Assembly (NCBI RefSeq): GCF_002090135.1
Contig: NZ_BBRL01000005.1
Coordinates: 1-64,000, forward strand
Source: Demequina sp. NBRC 110055
GTDB lineage: Bacteria; Actinomycetota; Actinomycetes; Actinomycetales; Demequinaceae
DNA: 64,000 nt
Reading direction: 5' to 3'
This document shows positions 53,046 to 61,565 of the stretch, piece by piece (the first letter of the stretch is position 1; each line of letters begins with the position of its first letter). The notes beneath the pieces were generated by a model, which ran no database searches, had not been told where the DNA came from, and worked only from the letters and a program-made list of their open reading frames with translations. The position numbers and the translations under genes were made by a program.

Positions 53046-54473
53046 TCAGGGGCGCTCGTCGTCTCCCGGAGGCTCCGGAGCGTCGTCGTCGGGGGTGGTG
53101 TCGCCGGCCGTGGGATCGCCGGTGGTCGCGCCGCTGAGGAACGCCTCCAGCTCGCGGTCCATGTCGTCGCCGTCGGTGCCACCGGACACCCACCGCTTGA
53201 CCCACGCGGTGCGGTCGTCAAGGTCTGCGCCCGTGGGCAACAGGTCAGGGTGGGACCACACCCGGTCACGGGACTCAGGGCCCGCGGCCAGCGTGACCTC
53301 GCGCCACAGGGATGCCGCCTCGCGCATGCGACGTGGGCGAAGCTCCAACCCGAGCAACGTCTTGAACGCGTCCTCGGCGGGACCGCCCGCCGCACGGCGG
53401 CGGCGAAGCATCTCGCTGAGCTGACCGATCGACGACAGGTGGGGTGCGGCGGCCCGCAGCGAGATCTCGTCGACCCACCCCTCGATGAGTGCGAGCAGCG
53501 TCTCGATCGAGGCGAGGGTCTCGTGCTGTTCGTCCGAGTGTCGCGGGCTGAAGATGCCCTGAGTGAGGGCGGCCTGGAGTTTGGCGGGATCGGCGACTCC
53601 GATGTCCGCCACGGCCTCGTCGAGCGCCTCGACGTCGATCGTGATGGCGGCGGCGTAACGCTCGATGAGATTGTGCAGGTGTCCGGGTAGCCACGCGGCC
53701 GCGGCAAACAGGCGCACGTGGGCGGCTTCGCGCAGCGCGAGGAAGGTCAGCACCTCGTCGTTCGGGATGTCGAGGCCGGAGGCAAACTCCGCGATGACGC
53801 TCGGGACGAGGGTGACACGCGGCTCGGCAAGGAGCGGGAAGCCCAAGTCGGTGACGCCGAAGGTTTCGCGGGCGGCCTGGCCGGCGGCCTGACCCATGTG
53901 CATGCCGCACACGGTCGGGCTGATCGACTGGACCAACGCGCCGGCTTCGGCCCCGTCGAGGCCCATCGCCTCGATCGCCGACCCGGTGCCGTCCTCGCCG
54001 CGGAGGATCGACGTCAGCGCTCGCGACACGCTCACGGCCACGGGACCGGCGATGACACGCCACGTCGGAAGCGTCGCCTCGACCCACTCCGCGCGGCTGA
54101 TGACCTGAGGGTCTCTGCCCGTGGGGTTGAAGTCCGTGGCGGCGTCGAGCCACAGCTGCGCACGCGAGATCGCCGCGCGGTGTTCCTGCGCCACCTGGGA
54201 CGTGACGGTGGGGTCGCCGCCCTGCGCCGCGACGCCGCGCGCCACGTCGTGCGCGAGGGTCCAGTTGACGTCCTGGCCCTGCGACTGCGAGACCAGCGAA
54301 CGAATCTGAGACAGGACGTGATCCATCATGGCGGGGTTCTCGAGCATGCCGGATGCCTGTGCGAGGGCACTGGGATCCATCCCCATACGCTCGAGTTCGG
54401 CGAGGGCGGCATCCGCGTCGTCGCCAAACAACTCGCGCAACAGGCGCATCCACGGGGTGTTCTCGTCGCTCAC
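53046..54473 (-). CDS. Zinc-dependent metalloprotease-like protein, DUF2342 family
   Basis: A 475-residue protein of the actinobacterial DUF2342 family, sometimes labelled F420-biosynthesis associated. The zincin-like block is FLALREAAHVRLF followed by AWLPGHL. The N-terminus is acidic and helical, and the C-terminus is Asp/Pro-rich and disordered. The GTG start is well set by AGGAGAG upstream. It is divergent from the PDZ protease gene, 90 bases away; this pairing is conserved, as I recall, in mycobacteria (Rv3194c/Rv3195). Substrate unknown. Confidence 0.85.
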   Translation of the reverse strand: MSDENTPWMRLLRELFGDDADAALAELERMGMDPSALAQASGMLENPAMMDHVLSQIRSLVSQSQGQDVNWTLAHDVARGVAAQGGDPTVTSQVAQEHRAAISRAQLWLDAATDFNPTGRDPQVISRAEWVEATLPTWRVIAGPVAVSVSRALTSILRGEDGTGSAIEAMGLDGAEAGALVQSISPTVCGMHMGQAAGQAARETFGVTDLGFPLLAEPRVTLVPSVIAEFASGLDIPNDEVLTFLALREAAHVRLFAAAAWLPGHLHNLIERYAAAITIDVEALDEAVADIGVADPAKLQAALTQGIFSPRHSDEQHETLASIETLLALIEGWVDEISLRAAAPHLSSIGQLSEMLRRRRAAGGPAEDAFKTLLGLELRPRRMREAASLWREVTLAAGPESRDRVWSHPDLLPTGADLDDRTAWVKRWVSGGTDGDDMDRELEAFLSGATTGDPTAGDTTPDDDAPEPPGDDERP

Positions 54474-54563
54474 GCACTCTCCTGGGGTCGCGACTCTCGC
54501 GCACCTCGCGAGCGTCGAGTCCACGGTAACGCTCAGGGGGGTGACTTGGGGGAGACGTTCGCT

Positions 54564-55685
54564 ATGAGCAATGATGGGCCGGTGACGACCGCGCCGGACC
54601 CCTTCGCTTCCGTCGAGACCGATGCCGACCCGGCCTCGCGACGCGATCTGACGCTTGCGATCGCGGGCCTTGGCGCCGCGATCCTCTTGGCATTGCTGTC
54701 GATCCTGCCTGCGCGCTTCGCGATCGGTATGCCGGGACCCACCTTCGACACGCTCGGGACGGACGACGATGGAGCGGCGCTCGTGGAGATCGCCGGGGCA
54801 CCCACGTACGACGCGTCGGGCGAGTTGCGGCTCACCACCGTCTCGGTGGCGCGCGGCTCGTCGACGTGGTTCTCGCTGGGCCAGGTGCTGCGCGGGTGGA
54901 TCGCCGACGACCGCTATGTCCAGCCCGAAGAGGCGGTCCTCGGCGATCCCGACGACCGCGACGAGGTGGAGCAGCAGTCGCAGGATCAATGGGTGACATC
55001 GCAGGAGTCGGCGACGGTCGCGGCGCTCACCGCGCTCGGTGAAGACGTGCCGGCCACCATCGAGGTTGCGGCGCTCACGGACTCGACGTACGCCGAGGGG
55101 CTCCTCGAGCCCGGCGACATGATCACGGCCGTCGACGGGGTCTCCATCGATTCCTACACGGATCTCTTCGACCAGCTCGATGCGCTCGCGCCTGGTGATG
55201 ACGTCACCGTGACCGTCGACCGTGACGGCAATAGTGTCGATGCGACGTTCGCCACTCTCGATGACGGCACCGGGAACGCCGTGATGGGGATATACGTCGA
55301 GCCCACCTTCGACATGCCCATCGACGTCACCGTCCAGATCGACAAGGTCGGAGGACCCTCGGCGGGGCTCATGTTCTCGCTGGCGATCATGGACAAGCTC
55401 ACCGAAGTCGACGAGCTCGGGGGTGCCCACGTGGCAGGTACAGGCGCCATCAGTGCCGACGGCGATGTCGAGCCGATCGGCGGGATTCGCATGAAGATGC
55501 ATGGCGCCCGCGATGCCGGCGCAGACTGGTTCCTGGCACCCGTCGAAAACTGCGACGAGGTCGTGGGGAACATCCCGGACGGCCTGGACGTCTTTGCGGT
55601 GGACGACCTCGACGATGGCTACGCCGCCATCGAGGCGATCGGTGCGGGTGATACCTCGCAATTGGCCACCTGCACCGCTCCCTGA
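54564..55685 (+). CDS. Membrane-anchored PDZ and Lon-like (S16) serine protease, YlbL type
   Basis: A 373-residue protein. One membrane anchor (about 31-52, LAIAGLGAAILLALLSIL) puts the rest outside. A PDZ domain (about 155-225) contains GLLEPGDMITAVDG. The C-terminal S16 domain keeps the Ser-Lys dyad: GGPSAGLMFSLA and IGGIRMKMHGARDAG. The ATG at 54564 has GGGGGAG upstream; a GTG at 54582 is an alternative. It precedes the UPF0182 gene by 48 bases, in the order known from other actinobacteria. Confidence 0.9.
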   Translation: MSNDGPVTTAPDPFASVETDADPASRRDLTLAIAGLGAAILLALLSILPARFAIGMPGPTFDTLGTDDDGAALVEIAGAPTYDASGELRLTTVSVARGSSTWFSLGQVLRGWIADDRYVQPEEAVLGDPDDRDEVEQQSQDQWVTSQESATVAALTALGEDVPATIEVAALTDSTYAEGLLEPGDMITAVDGVSIDSYTDLFDQLDALAPGDDVTVTVDRDGNSVDATFATLDDGTGNAVMGIYVEPTFDMPIDVTVQIDKVGGPSAGLMFSLAIMDKLTEVDELGGAHVAGTGAISADGDVEPIGGIRMKMHGARDAGADWFLAPVENCDEVVGNIPDGLDVFAVDDLDDGYAAIEAIGAGDTSQLATCTAP

Positions 55686-55733
55686 TTACGCTGGACCCCA
55701 CCCCGCCGCCGCTGACGAGCAAGGACACCATCC

Positions 55734-58700
55734 GTGACGTTCGACGACCGACCCGACCGACCGCAACGCCCCGCGTCGCCGGTCCCACCCAAGCGCCGAT
55801 CGCCGCTGCTGATCGCCGGTATTGCCGTCGCCATCCTGGTGGTCGCGACCGTGATCGCCGCCAACATCTGGACCGAGATCGCCTGGTATCAGCAGGTCGG
55901 CTTCACCGGCATCCTGTGGACGCAATGGATCGCACGCATCGTGCTGTTCGCCGTATTCGCGGTGCTCGCGGGAGGCGCGGTCTTCCTCTCGCTGTGGGTC
56001 GCCAAGCGTGTGCGTCCCGCGACGGGGGCGCGCCGCGGCGCGCTTGATCAGTACCGCGAGCAGATCGCGCCCATCGAGCGCGGCATCATGATCGCCTTGC
56101 CGATCTTTGTGGGCATCGTCGCCGGCTTCGCGATGGCGGCACGCTGGCAGGACACCCTCGCGTGGCTCAACCACACGTCGTTCGGCGAGGTCGACCCGGA
56201 ATTCGGGCTGGACCTGTCCTTCTACGTCTTTACCCTGCCCATCCTTCAGGCGTTCGTGGGCTTCTGGCTCGTCATCACGATCCTGTGCACGCTCCTGGCC
56301 GCTTTCGTGCACCTCCTGTACGGAGGTATCTCCGGCGGCGGCCGCGAGTTCGTCGCCTCCGGAGGCGCGCGCATCCAGCTCGCGGTGTCGGGACTGCTGG
56401 TGATGCTGGGCATCGCCGCCAACTACTGGCTCGACCGCTACGCCCTCCTCAACGAGTCAACGGGCGAGTACTACGGCGCGCTGTACACGGACATCAACGC
56501 CATTTTGCCGGCCAAGGGCATTTTGTTTGGCATCGCGCTCCTGGTGGGCCTGCTGTTCCTCGCCGTCATCTGGCGCGGAGACTGGCGTATCCCCGCCGTG
56601 GGCGTCTCCCTGATGGTCCTGTCCGCGCTCGTCGTCGGGGGTGTCTACCCGGCGATCGTGCAGAACTTCCAGGTGAACCCGAACGCGCAGGACCTCGAGG
56701 CTGAGTACATCCAGCGCAACATCGACGCGACCCTGGCGGCCTACGGGCTCGAGCATGTCGAGCCTACGTCGTACGACGCGACCACCGAGGCATCGGCCGA
56801 GGCCTTGCGTGCCGACGCCGAGACCACCGCGCAGATTCGCCTGCTGGACCCCAACATCGTGTCCCCGGCGTTCCAGCAGCTCCAGCAGAACAAGCAGTAC
56901 TACAACTTCACTGACGAGCTTGCGGTGGACCGTTACGAGCTCGACGGCGAGATGAACGACACCGTCATCGCCGTCCGTGAACTCGACCTCGACGGCCTCG
57001 GTGCCGAGAACCGCAACTGGGTCAACGACCACACGGTGTACACCCACGGCTTCGGCGTCGTTGCGGCATACGGCAACCGGACCACATCCGATGGCCAGCC
57101 CGCGTTCTTCCAGGGCGGCATCCCGTCCACCGGAGACCTGGGCGAATACGAACCGCGCATCTACTTCGGTCAGACGCTGCCCGACTACTCGATCGTCGGG
57201 GCCCCCGAGGGCACCTCCCCTTGGGAACTCGACTACCCGGACGACGACTCCACCACCGGCCAGGTCAACACGACCTACGACGGTGAGGGCGGACCGAGCA
57301 TCGGCAGCATCGCCGAGAAGATCCTCTACGCCATCAAGTTTGGCGAGGAGCAGATCCTGTTCTCGGATCGCGTGACCTCCGAGTCGCAGATTCTGTATCA
57401 CCGCGACCCGCTCGACCGCGTTGCACGCGTGGCGCCGTACCTCGAGCTCGACTCCACCACCTACCCCGCGGTCGTTGATAACCGCGTGGTGTGGGTCGTC
57501 GACGGCTACACGACGACCGACAGCTACCCCTACGCCTCCCCGCTGCAGTCGAGCACGCTGTTCGCCGACTCGGAGGGCTCGCCGCTGCCGACTGTGCTGA
57601 ACTACATGCGCAACTCGGTCAAGGCGACGGTCGACGCATACGACGGCTCGGTCACGCTGTACGCGTGGGACGAGTCGGACCCGCTGCTGCAGACCTGGCA
57701 GAACGTGTACCCCACGAACATCCAGCCCATTTCGGAGATCTCGGGTGACCTAATGAGCCACCTGCGCTACCCCGAGGAGCTGTTCCAGGTGCAGCGCCAC
57801 CAGCTGCAGCGCTACCACGTGACCGATGCCTCGGCCTTCTACTCCGGCCAGGACACCTGGACGCTCCCGAACGACCCGACCGTGGGCGAGACCACCCTGC
57901 AGCCGCCGTACTACCTCACCCTGCAGATGCCCGGTCAGGACGAGCCGTCGTTCTCGCTGTACAGCTCGTACATCCCCGGTGGTGAGACCGACCGCAACAT
58001 CCTTACCGGCTACCTTGCGGTGGACTCGGAGACGGGCAACGCGGATGGCGAGGTCGCGGAGGGCTACGGCAAGCTGCGGCTGCTGGAGTTGCCGCGCGAC
58101 ACCACTATCCCCGGCCCCGGTCAGGTGCAGAACAACTTCAACGCAGACTCGGACGCGCAGACGACGCTGAACCTGCTGCGCCAGGGTGACTCCGATGTGG
58201 TCAACGGCAACCTGCTGACCCTGCCCGTCGGTGGCGGACTGCTGTACGTCCAGCCGGTGTATGTGCAGTCCTCCGAGGGCACGCGCGTGCCCCTGCTGCG
58301 CAAGGTGTTCGTGTCCTTCGGTGAGGAGATCGGCTTCGCCGACACCCTCCAGGAGGCGCTCGACCAGGTCTTCGGTCCGGGTGCCGCGCCGGAGGTCGAC
58401 GAGGCCGAGACCATCACGGACGAGGGTGAGGTCACTGACGAGGCCGACGTGGACACGGGCGCAACGCCCACGCCGACGCCGACGACGTCCTCCACTCCCG
58501 AGCCCACCAACACCGCGACGACGCAGCCCGAGCCGGAGCCCACGCAGACCGGCACCGATGACCGTGACATCGCCACGGCGCAGGCCGACCTCGAGGCCGC
58601 CCTCGCCGACGCGCAGCAGGCGCTGCAAGACGGTGAGGCCGCCCTCGCCGATGGCGACTTCGCGGCTTACGGTGAGGCGCAGGACGACCTCGCCGCAGCG

Positions 58701-58757
58701 CTCGAGGCGGCCGTCGCCGCCGATGACCGCATCACCGAGATCCAGGCCGCCGAGTAG
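55734..58757 (+). CDS. UPF0182 family large membrane protein
   Basis: A 1007-residue protein with about seven membrane helices in the first 300 residues (LLIAGIAVAILVVATVIAAN and onward), then a large extracytoplasmic domain with conserved stretches such as EAEYIQRNIDATLAAYGL and RNSVKATVDAYDGSV. A Thr/Pro/Glu low-complexity linker near 905-940 leads to an Ala/Asp-rich helical, probably coiled-coil end. The family is found in actinobacteria and some others; its function is unknown. The GTG has AAGGAC upstream. It ends just before the initiator tRNA promoter. Confidence 0.9.
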   Translation: MTFDDRPDRPQRPASPVPPKRRSPLLIAGIAVAILVVATVIAANIWTEIAWYQQVGFTGILWTQWIARIVLFAVFAVLAGGAVFLSLWVAKRVRPATGARRGALDQYREQIAPIERGIMIALPIFVGIVAGFAMAARWQDTLAWLNHTSFGEVDPEFGLDLSFYVFTLPILQAFVGFWLVITILCTLLAAFVHLLYGGISGGGREFVASGGARIQLAVSGLLVMLGIAANYWLDRYALLNESTGEYYGALYTDINAILPAKGILFGIALLVGLLFLAVIWRGDWRIPAVGVSLMVLSALVVGGVYPAIVQNFQVNPNAQDLEAEYIQRNIDATLAAYGLEHVEPTSYDATTEASAEALRADAETTAQIRLLDPNIVSPAFQQLQQNKQYYNFTDELAVDRYELDGEMNDTVIAVRELDLDGLGAENRNWVNDHTVYTHGFGVVAAYGNRTTSDGQPAFFQGGIPSTGDLGEYEPRIYFGQTLPDYSIVGAPEGTSPWELDYPDDDSTTGQVNTTYDGEGGPSIGSIAEKILYAIKFGEEQILFSDRVTSESQILYHRDPLDRVARVAPYLELDSTTYPAVVDNRVVWVVDGYTTTDSYPYASPLQSSTLFADSEGSPLPTVLNYMRNSVKATVDAYDGSVTLYAWDESDPLLQTWQNVYPTNIQPISEISGDLMSHLRYPEELFQVQRHQLQRYHVTDASAFYSGQDTWTLPNDPTVGETTLQPPYYLTLQMPGQDEPSFSLYSSYIPGGETDRNILTGYLAVDSETGNADGEVAEGYGKLRLLELPRDTTIPGPGQVQNNFNADSDAQTTLNLLRQGDSDVVNGNLLTLPVGGGLLYVQPVYVQSSEGTRVPLLRKVFVSFGEEIGFADTLQEALDQVFGPGAAPEVDEAETITDEGEVTDEADVDTGATPTPTPTTSSTPEPTNTATTQPEPEPTQTGTDDRDIATAQADLEAALADAQQALQDGEAALADGDFAAYGEAQDDLAAALEAAVAADDRITEIQAAE

Positions 58758-58762
58758 GCGAT

Positions 58763-58791
58763 TTGGAGCATCACCCCGCGTCGGGTAGAGT
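58763..58791 (+). promoter_or_regulatory. Promoter of the initiator tRNA
   Basis: TTGGAG (58763) and TAGAGT (58786) with a 17-base spacer. Between them lies CACCCCGCGTC, an exact inverted copy of the 11 bases at 58801-58811 that begin the tRNA. Confidence 0.45.
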
Positions 58792-58802
58792 AATCAAGCC
58801 GA

Positions 58803-58876
58803 CGCGGGGTGGAGCAGTTCGGTAGCTCGCCGGGCTCATAACCCGGAGGTCGCAGGTTCAAATCCTGTCCCCGCTA
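58803..58876 (+). tRNA. Initiator tRNA-fMet (anticodon CAT)
   Basis: A 74-base cloverleaf without encoded CCA. The acceptor is CGCGGGG against CCCCGCT, leaving a C1-T72 mismatch. The anticodon stem has three consecutive G-C pairs (GGG-CTCATAA-CCC), and the D stem has A11-U24. All three are hallmarks of initiator rather than elongator tRNA-Met. The T arm is GCAGG-TTCAAAT-CCTGT. Confidence 0.95.
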
Positions 58877-58883
58877 CGAGAAA

Positions 58884-58917
58884 ACGAAGGCCCGGACCAT
58901 ATGGTCCGGGCCTTCGT
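58884..58917 (+). terminator. Terminator after the initiator tRNA
   Basis: A perfect 17-bp palindromic stem around ACCATATGGT, followed by CGTCGTTTCC. It begins 8 bases after the tRNA. Confidence 0.8.
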
Positions 58918-58948
58918 CGTTTCCTGGCAAGGCGGCCCCGCCGCCCGG

Positions 58949-58954
58949 TAGTGT
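58949..58954 (+). promoter_or_regulatory. Leaderless-type -10 element of the permease gene
   Basis: TAGTGT, 6 bases before the GTG at 58961. Confidence 0.45.
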
Positions 58955-58960
58955 CGCCGC

Positions 58961-60262
58961 GTGACGACCGCCCGCCGCATCGGCCTCCTGTCCGCCACCG
59001 GCATCGGCGTCGGTTCCATGTTGGGCGCGGGAGTGTTTTCCGACATGTGGGTCGAGGTGCTCGCCGCAGGGCGGTGGGCGATGGCTGCCGTCGCCGGCGC
59101 TGCCATCGTCGCGCTCCTCAACGCGTTGTCCACGGCGCAGCTGGCGGCGCGCTACCCGGTGGCGGGAGGCGCATATGCCTACGGCCGCGCCGAGCTGGGT
59201 CCCTTCGCTGGACACGTGGCCGGGGCGGCCTTTGTCGTAGGCAAGACGGTCTCGGTCGCGGTGGGCGCCACCGTGCTGGGCGCCTCCGTGTTGCCAGGAC
59301 ACGTCCAGGGCATCGCGACGGCGGCGATCGTGGCCGCGTGGGCGCTCAATGCGGGGGGGATCACCCGCACCGCTCGCGGGGCCACTCTCATCGCGATCAT
59401 CGTGGTCGCCGCGTTGGTCGTGATCGTGGCGCTGTCGCTGACCGGGACGCCCGAGGATGCGGGCCCGCCTGTGTCGGTGCTCGCGGCCGATGCCGGACCC
59501 ACCATGACGTTTCTTGTCGCCGTGGCTGCGTGTTTCTTCGCCTTCGCCGGCTATGCGCGCATTGCGACGCTGGGCGAGGAGGTGGAGGCGCCGGCGAGAA
59601 CCATCCCGCGCGCGATCCTGTTTGCGCTGGCAGTGGTCGTCTCGCTGTACCTGGTGGTGGCGGCGGCCCTCTCCCGCCTTGGCGCCGATCGCCTGGTGCC
59701 CGCGGCTCGTCGCGACGGCGATGTCATCGTGGCGTCCGGACCGGCCGCACCCATCGAGCAACTGGCCCGCATGGGAGGCGTGCCTGTGGTTGTGGCGACG
59801 GTGGTGGCAGCCCTGAGCGTGGGAGGCGCGATGCTCGCGGTGATGGCGGGCGCGGGCCGCACCGCCATGGCCATGGCCCGCGAGGGTGACCTCCCGCGGG
59901 TGCTCGCCGCGACGGGGGCGTCGGCCGCCCCGTGGCGCGCCGAGGCCGTCGTCGGCGCGTGCGCCGTCGCGCTCGTGTGGACCGAAGGAGCCAGCCTCGT
60001 GCTGGTCTCCGCTGCGAGCGTGCTGCTGTACTACGCCGTGGCGAACCTGGCCGCAGTCAGCCAGCGCCGTGGGGGTCGCACCGCGGGTCTCGCGATACCC
60101 GCGACGCTGTCGGTCGTGGGGCTGGTGTGCTCGCTGGGACTGGCCGTCGTCGCTCTCGTGGGAGCGGGCGACGCGGTGTGGCCCGCCCTGCTCGTCGGCC
60201 TCGCCGTCATAGCCTGGCCCGCGGTAGCGGCCGCGAGGCGCCGTCCGCGCGCAACCTTCTAG
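58961..60262 (+). CDS. APC superfamily amino-acid permease
   Basis: A 433-residue transporter with about 12 hydrophobic helices. The first helix has the broken GIGVGSMLGAGVF motif typical of amino acid-polyamine-cation permeases, and FFAFAGYARIATLGEEVEAP is the conserved helix 6 and following loop with its Glu residues. The substrate is not assignable. The GTG start is supported by the leaderless -10. It converges on a fluC gene, 10 bases apart. Confidence 0.87.
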   Translation: MTTARRIGLLSATGIGVGSMLGAGVFSDMWVEVLAAGRWAMAAVAGAAIVALLNALSTAQLAARYPVAGGAYAYGRAELGPFAGHVAGAAFVVGKTVSVAVGATVLGASVLPGHVQGIATAAIVAAWALNAGGITRTARGATLIAIIVVAALVVIVALSLTGTPEDAGPPVSVLAADAGPTMTFLVAVAACFFAFAGYARIATLGEEVEAPARTIPRAILFALAVVVSLYLVVAAALSRLGADRLVPAARRDGDVIVASGPAAPIEQLARMGGVPVVVATVVAALSVGGAMLAVMAGAGRTAMAMAREGDLPRVLAATGASAAPWRAEAVVGACAVALVWTEGASLVLVSAASVLLYYAVANLAAVSQRRGGRTAGLAIPATLSVVGLVCSLGLAVVALVGAGDAVWPALLVGLAVIAWPAVAAARRRPRATF

Positions 60263-60272
60263 GACGGCAACG

Positions 60273-60635
60273 TCAGCCGAGGGTGGACGTCGCCGTCCAT
60301 CCGGCCCACGCCGCGGCGACACCGGCGGCACACGTCAGCGCGAGGTAGGCGACTGCGCGGCCTCGCTCTCCCGCCTCCCACAGGTGCGCCGCGTCTACCG
60401 CGAGCGTCGAGAAGGTCGACAACCCACCGCCCACCCCGGTCCCCAGCACGAGCATGAGGCCCGCGGGTGCGTCGGGGATACCGGCCACCGCCCCGACGAG
60501 AGCGCACGCCAGGGTGTTGGCGGCGATGGTGTGCCAGGCGAGGTTCTCTCCGGTCACGCGCTGTGCGAGCAGGTGGCGCACGACGGCGCCGACCCCGCAG
60601 CCGACGACGGCGCCGACAGCCAGCACGACGCTCAT
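60273..60635 (-). CDS. crcB2: Fluoride ion transporter FluC/CrcB, second of a pair
   Basis: A 120-residue, four-helix fluoride channel subunit. GTGVGGGLSTFSTLAVD is the CrcB signature with the TFST track, and AANTLACALVG carries the conserved Asn. Paired fluC genes often encode oppositely oriented subunits of one channel. Its ATG overlaps the end of the first copy by four bases. No fluoride riboswitch is seen upstream of this operon. Confidence 0.92.
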   Translation of the reverse strand: MSVVLAVGAVVGCGVGAVVRHLLAQRVTGENLAWHTIAANTLACALVGAVAGIPDAPAGLMLVLGTGVGGGLSTFSTLAVDAAHLWEAGERGRAVAYLALTCAAGVAAAWAGWTATSTLG

Positions 60636-61012
60636 GCGGCCGCTCCGGCGCGCGCGATGGCCCAGCGTCGAGAGACTACGGCCGCGACCACGGTCGCCAC
60701 GACCGTGACGGCGAGAAGCGCGATCGACGCGCCAGCGCCCGCGCCGGAGGTCCACTGCAGCGCCGCGACAGAAGAAAAGGTAGTGAACCCACCCAGGACG
60801 CCGGTGGCGACAAAGGGACGCCACCAGCGGCTGCCCCGCACGTTGAGGTGGCCGTCGATTGCGCCCAACGCCGCCGAGCCCACGATGTTGATAGCCACGA
60901 GATCCCAGGGCATACCCGCCGCGGCGGGGAGAACGGCGTCGATGCCGATGCGTGCCGCACCGCCGAGCATGCCGCCCACGAAGACGAGCAGGACGGGGTG
61001 GCGCAGCGTCAC
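60632..61012 (-). CDS. crcB1: Fluoride ion transporter FluC/CrcB, first of a pair
   Basis: A 126-residue, four-helix FluC subunit. GVLGGFTTFSSVAALQ is the signature and VAINIVGSAALG the Asn segment. A GTG at 61012 overlaps the DUF2505 stop by four bases, and its own stop overlaps the next fluC gene, so the three genes are a tightly coupled operon. Confidence 0.92.
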   Translation of the reverse strand: MTLRHPVLLVFVGGMLGGAARIGIDAVLPAAAGMPWDLVAINIVGSAALGAIDGHLNVRGSRWWRPFVATGVLGGFTTFSSVAALQWTSGAGAGASIALLAVTVVATVVAAVVSRRWAIARAGAAA

Positions 61013-61503
61013 CGAGCGGCCAGCCAGGCGTCCGCGTCGGCGAGCTCGGCCTTGATGCCCTCGAGCACCGCGTTGTGCACGGCCTTGGCGATGATCGCGC
61101 CAAAGAGCGGCACCTTGACCGACACGTTCCCCTCGACGCCAAAGACCGAGCCGGTACCGTCGGGGGTGAGGTCGAGCCTGCCGGAGGCGTGGCCCGGCGC
61201 ACCCATGATCTCCACCGCGAACGTCGCGTGGCGGCCGGCGCCCGCCGGCGCCTGCCAGGCTTCCGTGTACTTCACCGTGAGTGTGGAGCCCACGAAGCCG
61301 CGAAACTCCTGCGGAATGGTGGTGGAGGGGATCGTGCGCCTGATCGAGACCGAGAAGGCCTCGTCCGCACGGCCCGTGACGATGGCGCCGCCGTCGTGGG
61401 CTCCGCCGGTCGCGCCACGCATGTGCGCGAACGACTCGTCCGCGAGCATCGCGATGACCTCGTCGACGCTCGCGTCGAACCGGTGCGTGTGTGTGATCTC
61501 CAT
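61009..61503 (-). CDS. DUF2505 family protein (START-like fold)
   Basis: A 164-residue protein of DUF2505, an actinobacterial group with a predicted lipid- or ligand-binding START-like fold. It begins MEITHTHRFDASVDEVIAML, as is typical. GAAGGG lies upstream of the ATG and a TAGCCT further up may be its -10. First gene of the operon with the two fluC genes; a functional link to fluoride is not known. It is divergent from pdtaS. Confidence 0.85.
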   Translation of the reverse strand: MEITHTHRFDASVDEVIAMLADESFAHMRGATGGAHDGGAIVTGRADEAFSVSIRRTIPSTTIPQEFRGFVGSTLTVKYTEAWQAPAGAGRHATFAVEIMGAPGHASGRLDLTPDGTGSVFGVEGNVSVKVPLFGAIIAKAVHNAVLEGIKAELADADAWLAAR

Positions 61504-61553
61504 GCGAACCCTTCGACGGTGAGACCCAGGCTACCGCGACCCCTGTGGCCACT

Positions 61554-61559
61554 TAGGCT
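61554..61559 (+). promoter_or_regulatory. Leaderless-type -10 element of pdtaS
   Basis: TAGGCT, 6 bases before the GTG at 61566. Confidence 0.5.
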
Positions 61560-61565
61560 AGGGGC

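Noticed and set aside
58803..58876. tRNA as an integration site for a mobile element
   Set aside because: No integrase, no duplicated tRNA 3' end and no foreign-looking segment adjoins it.
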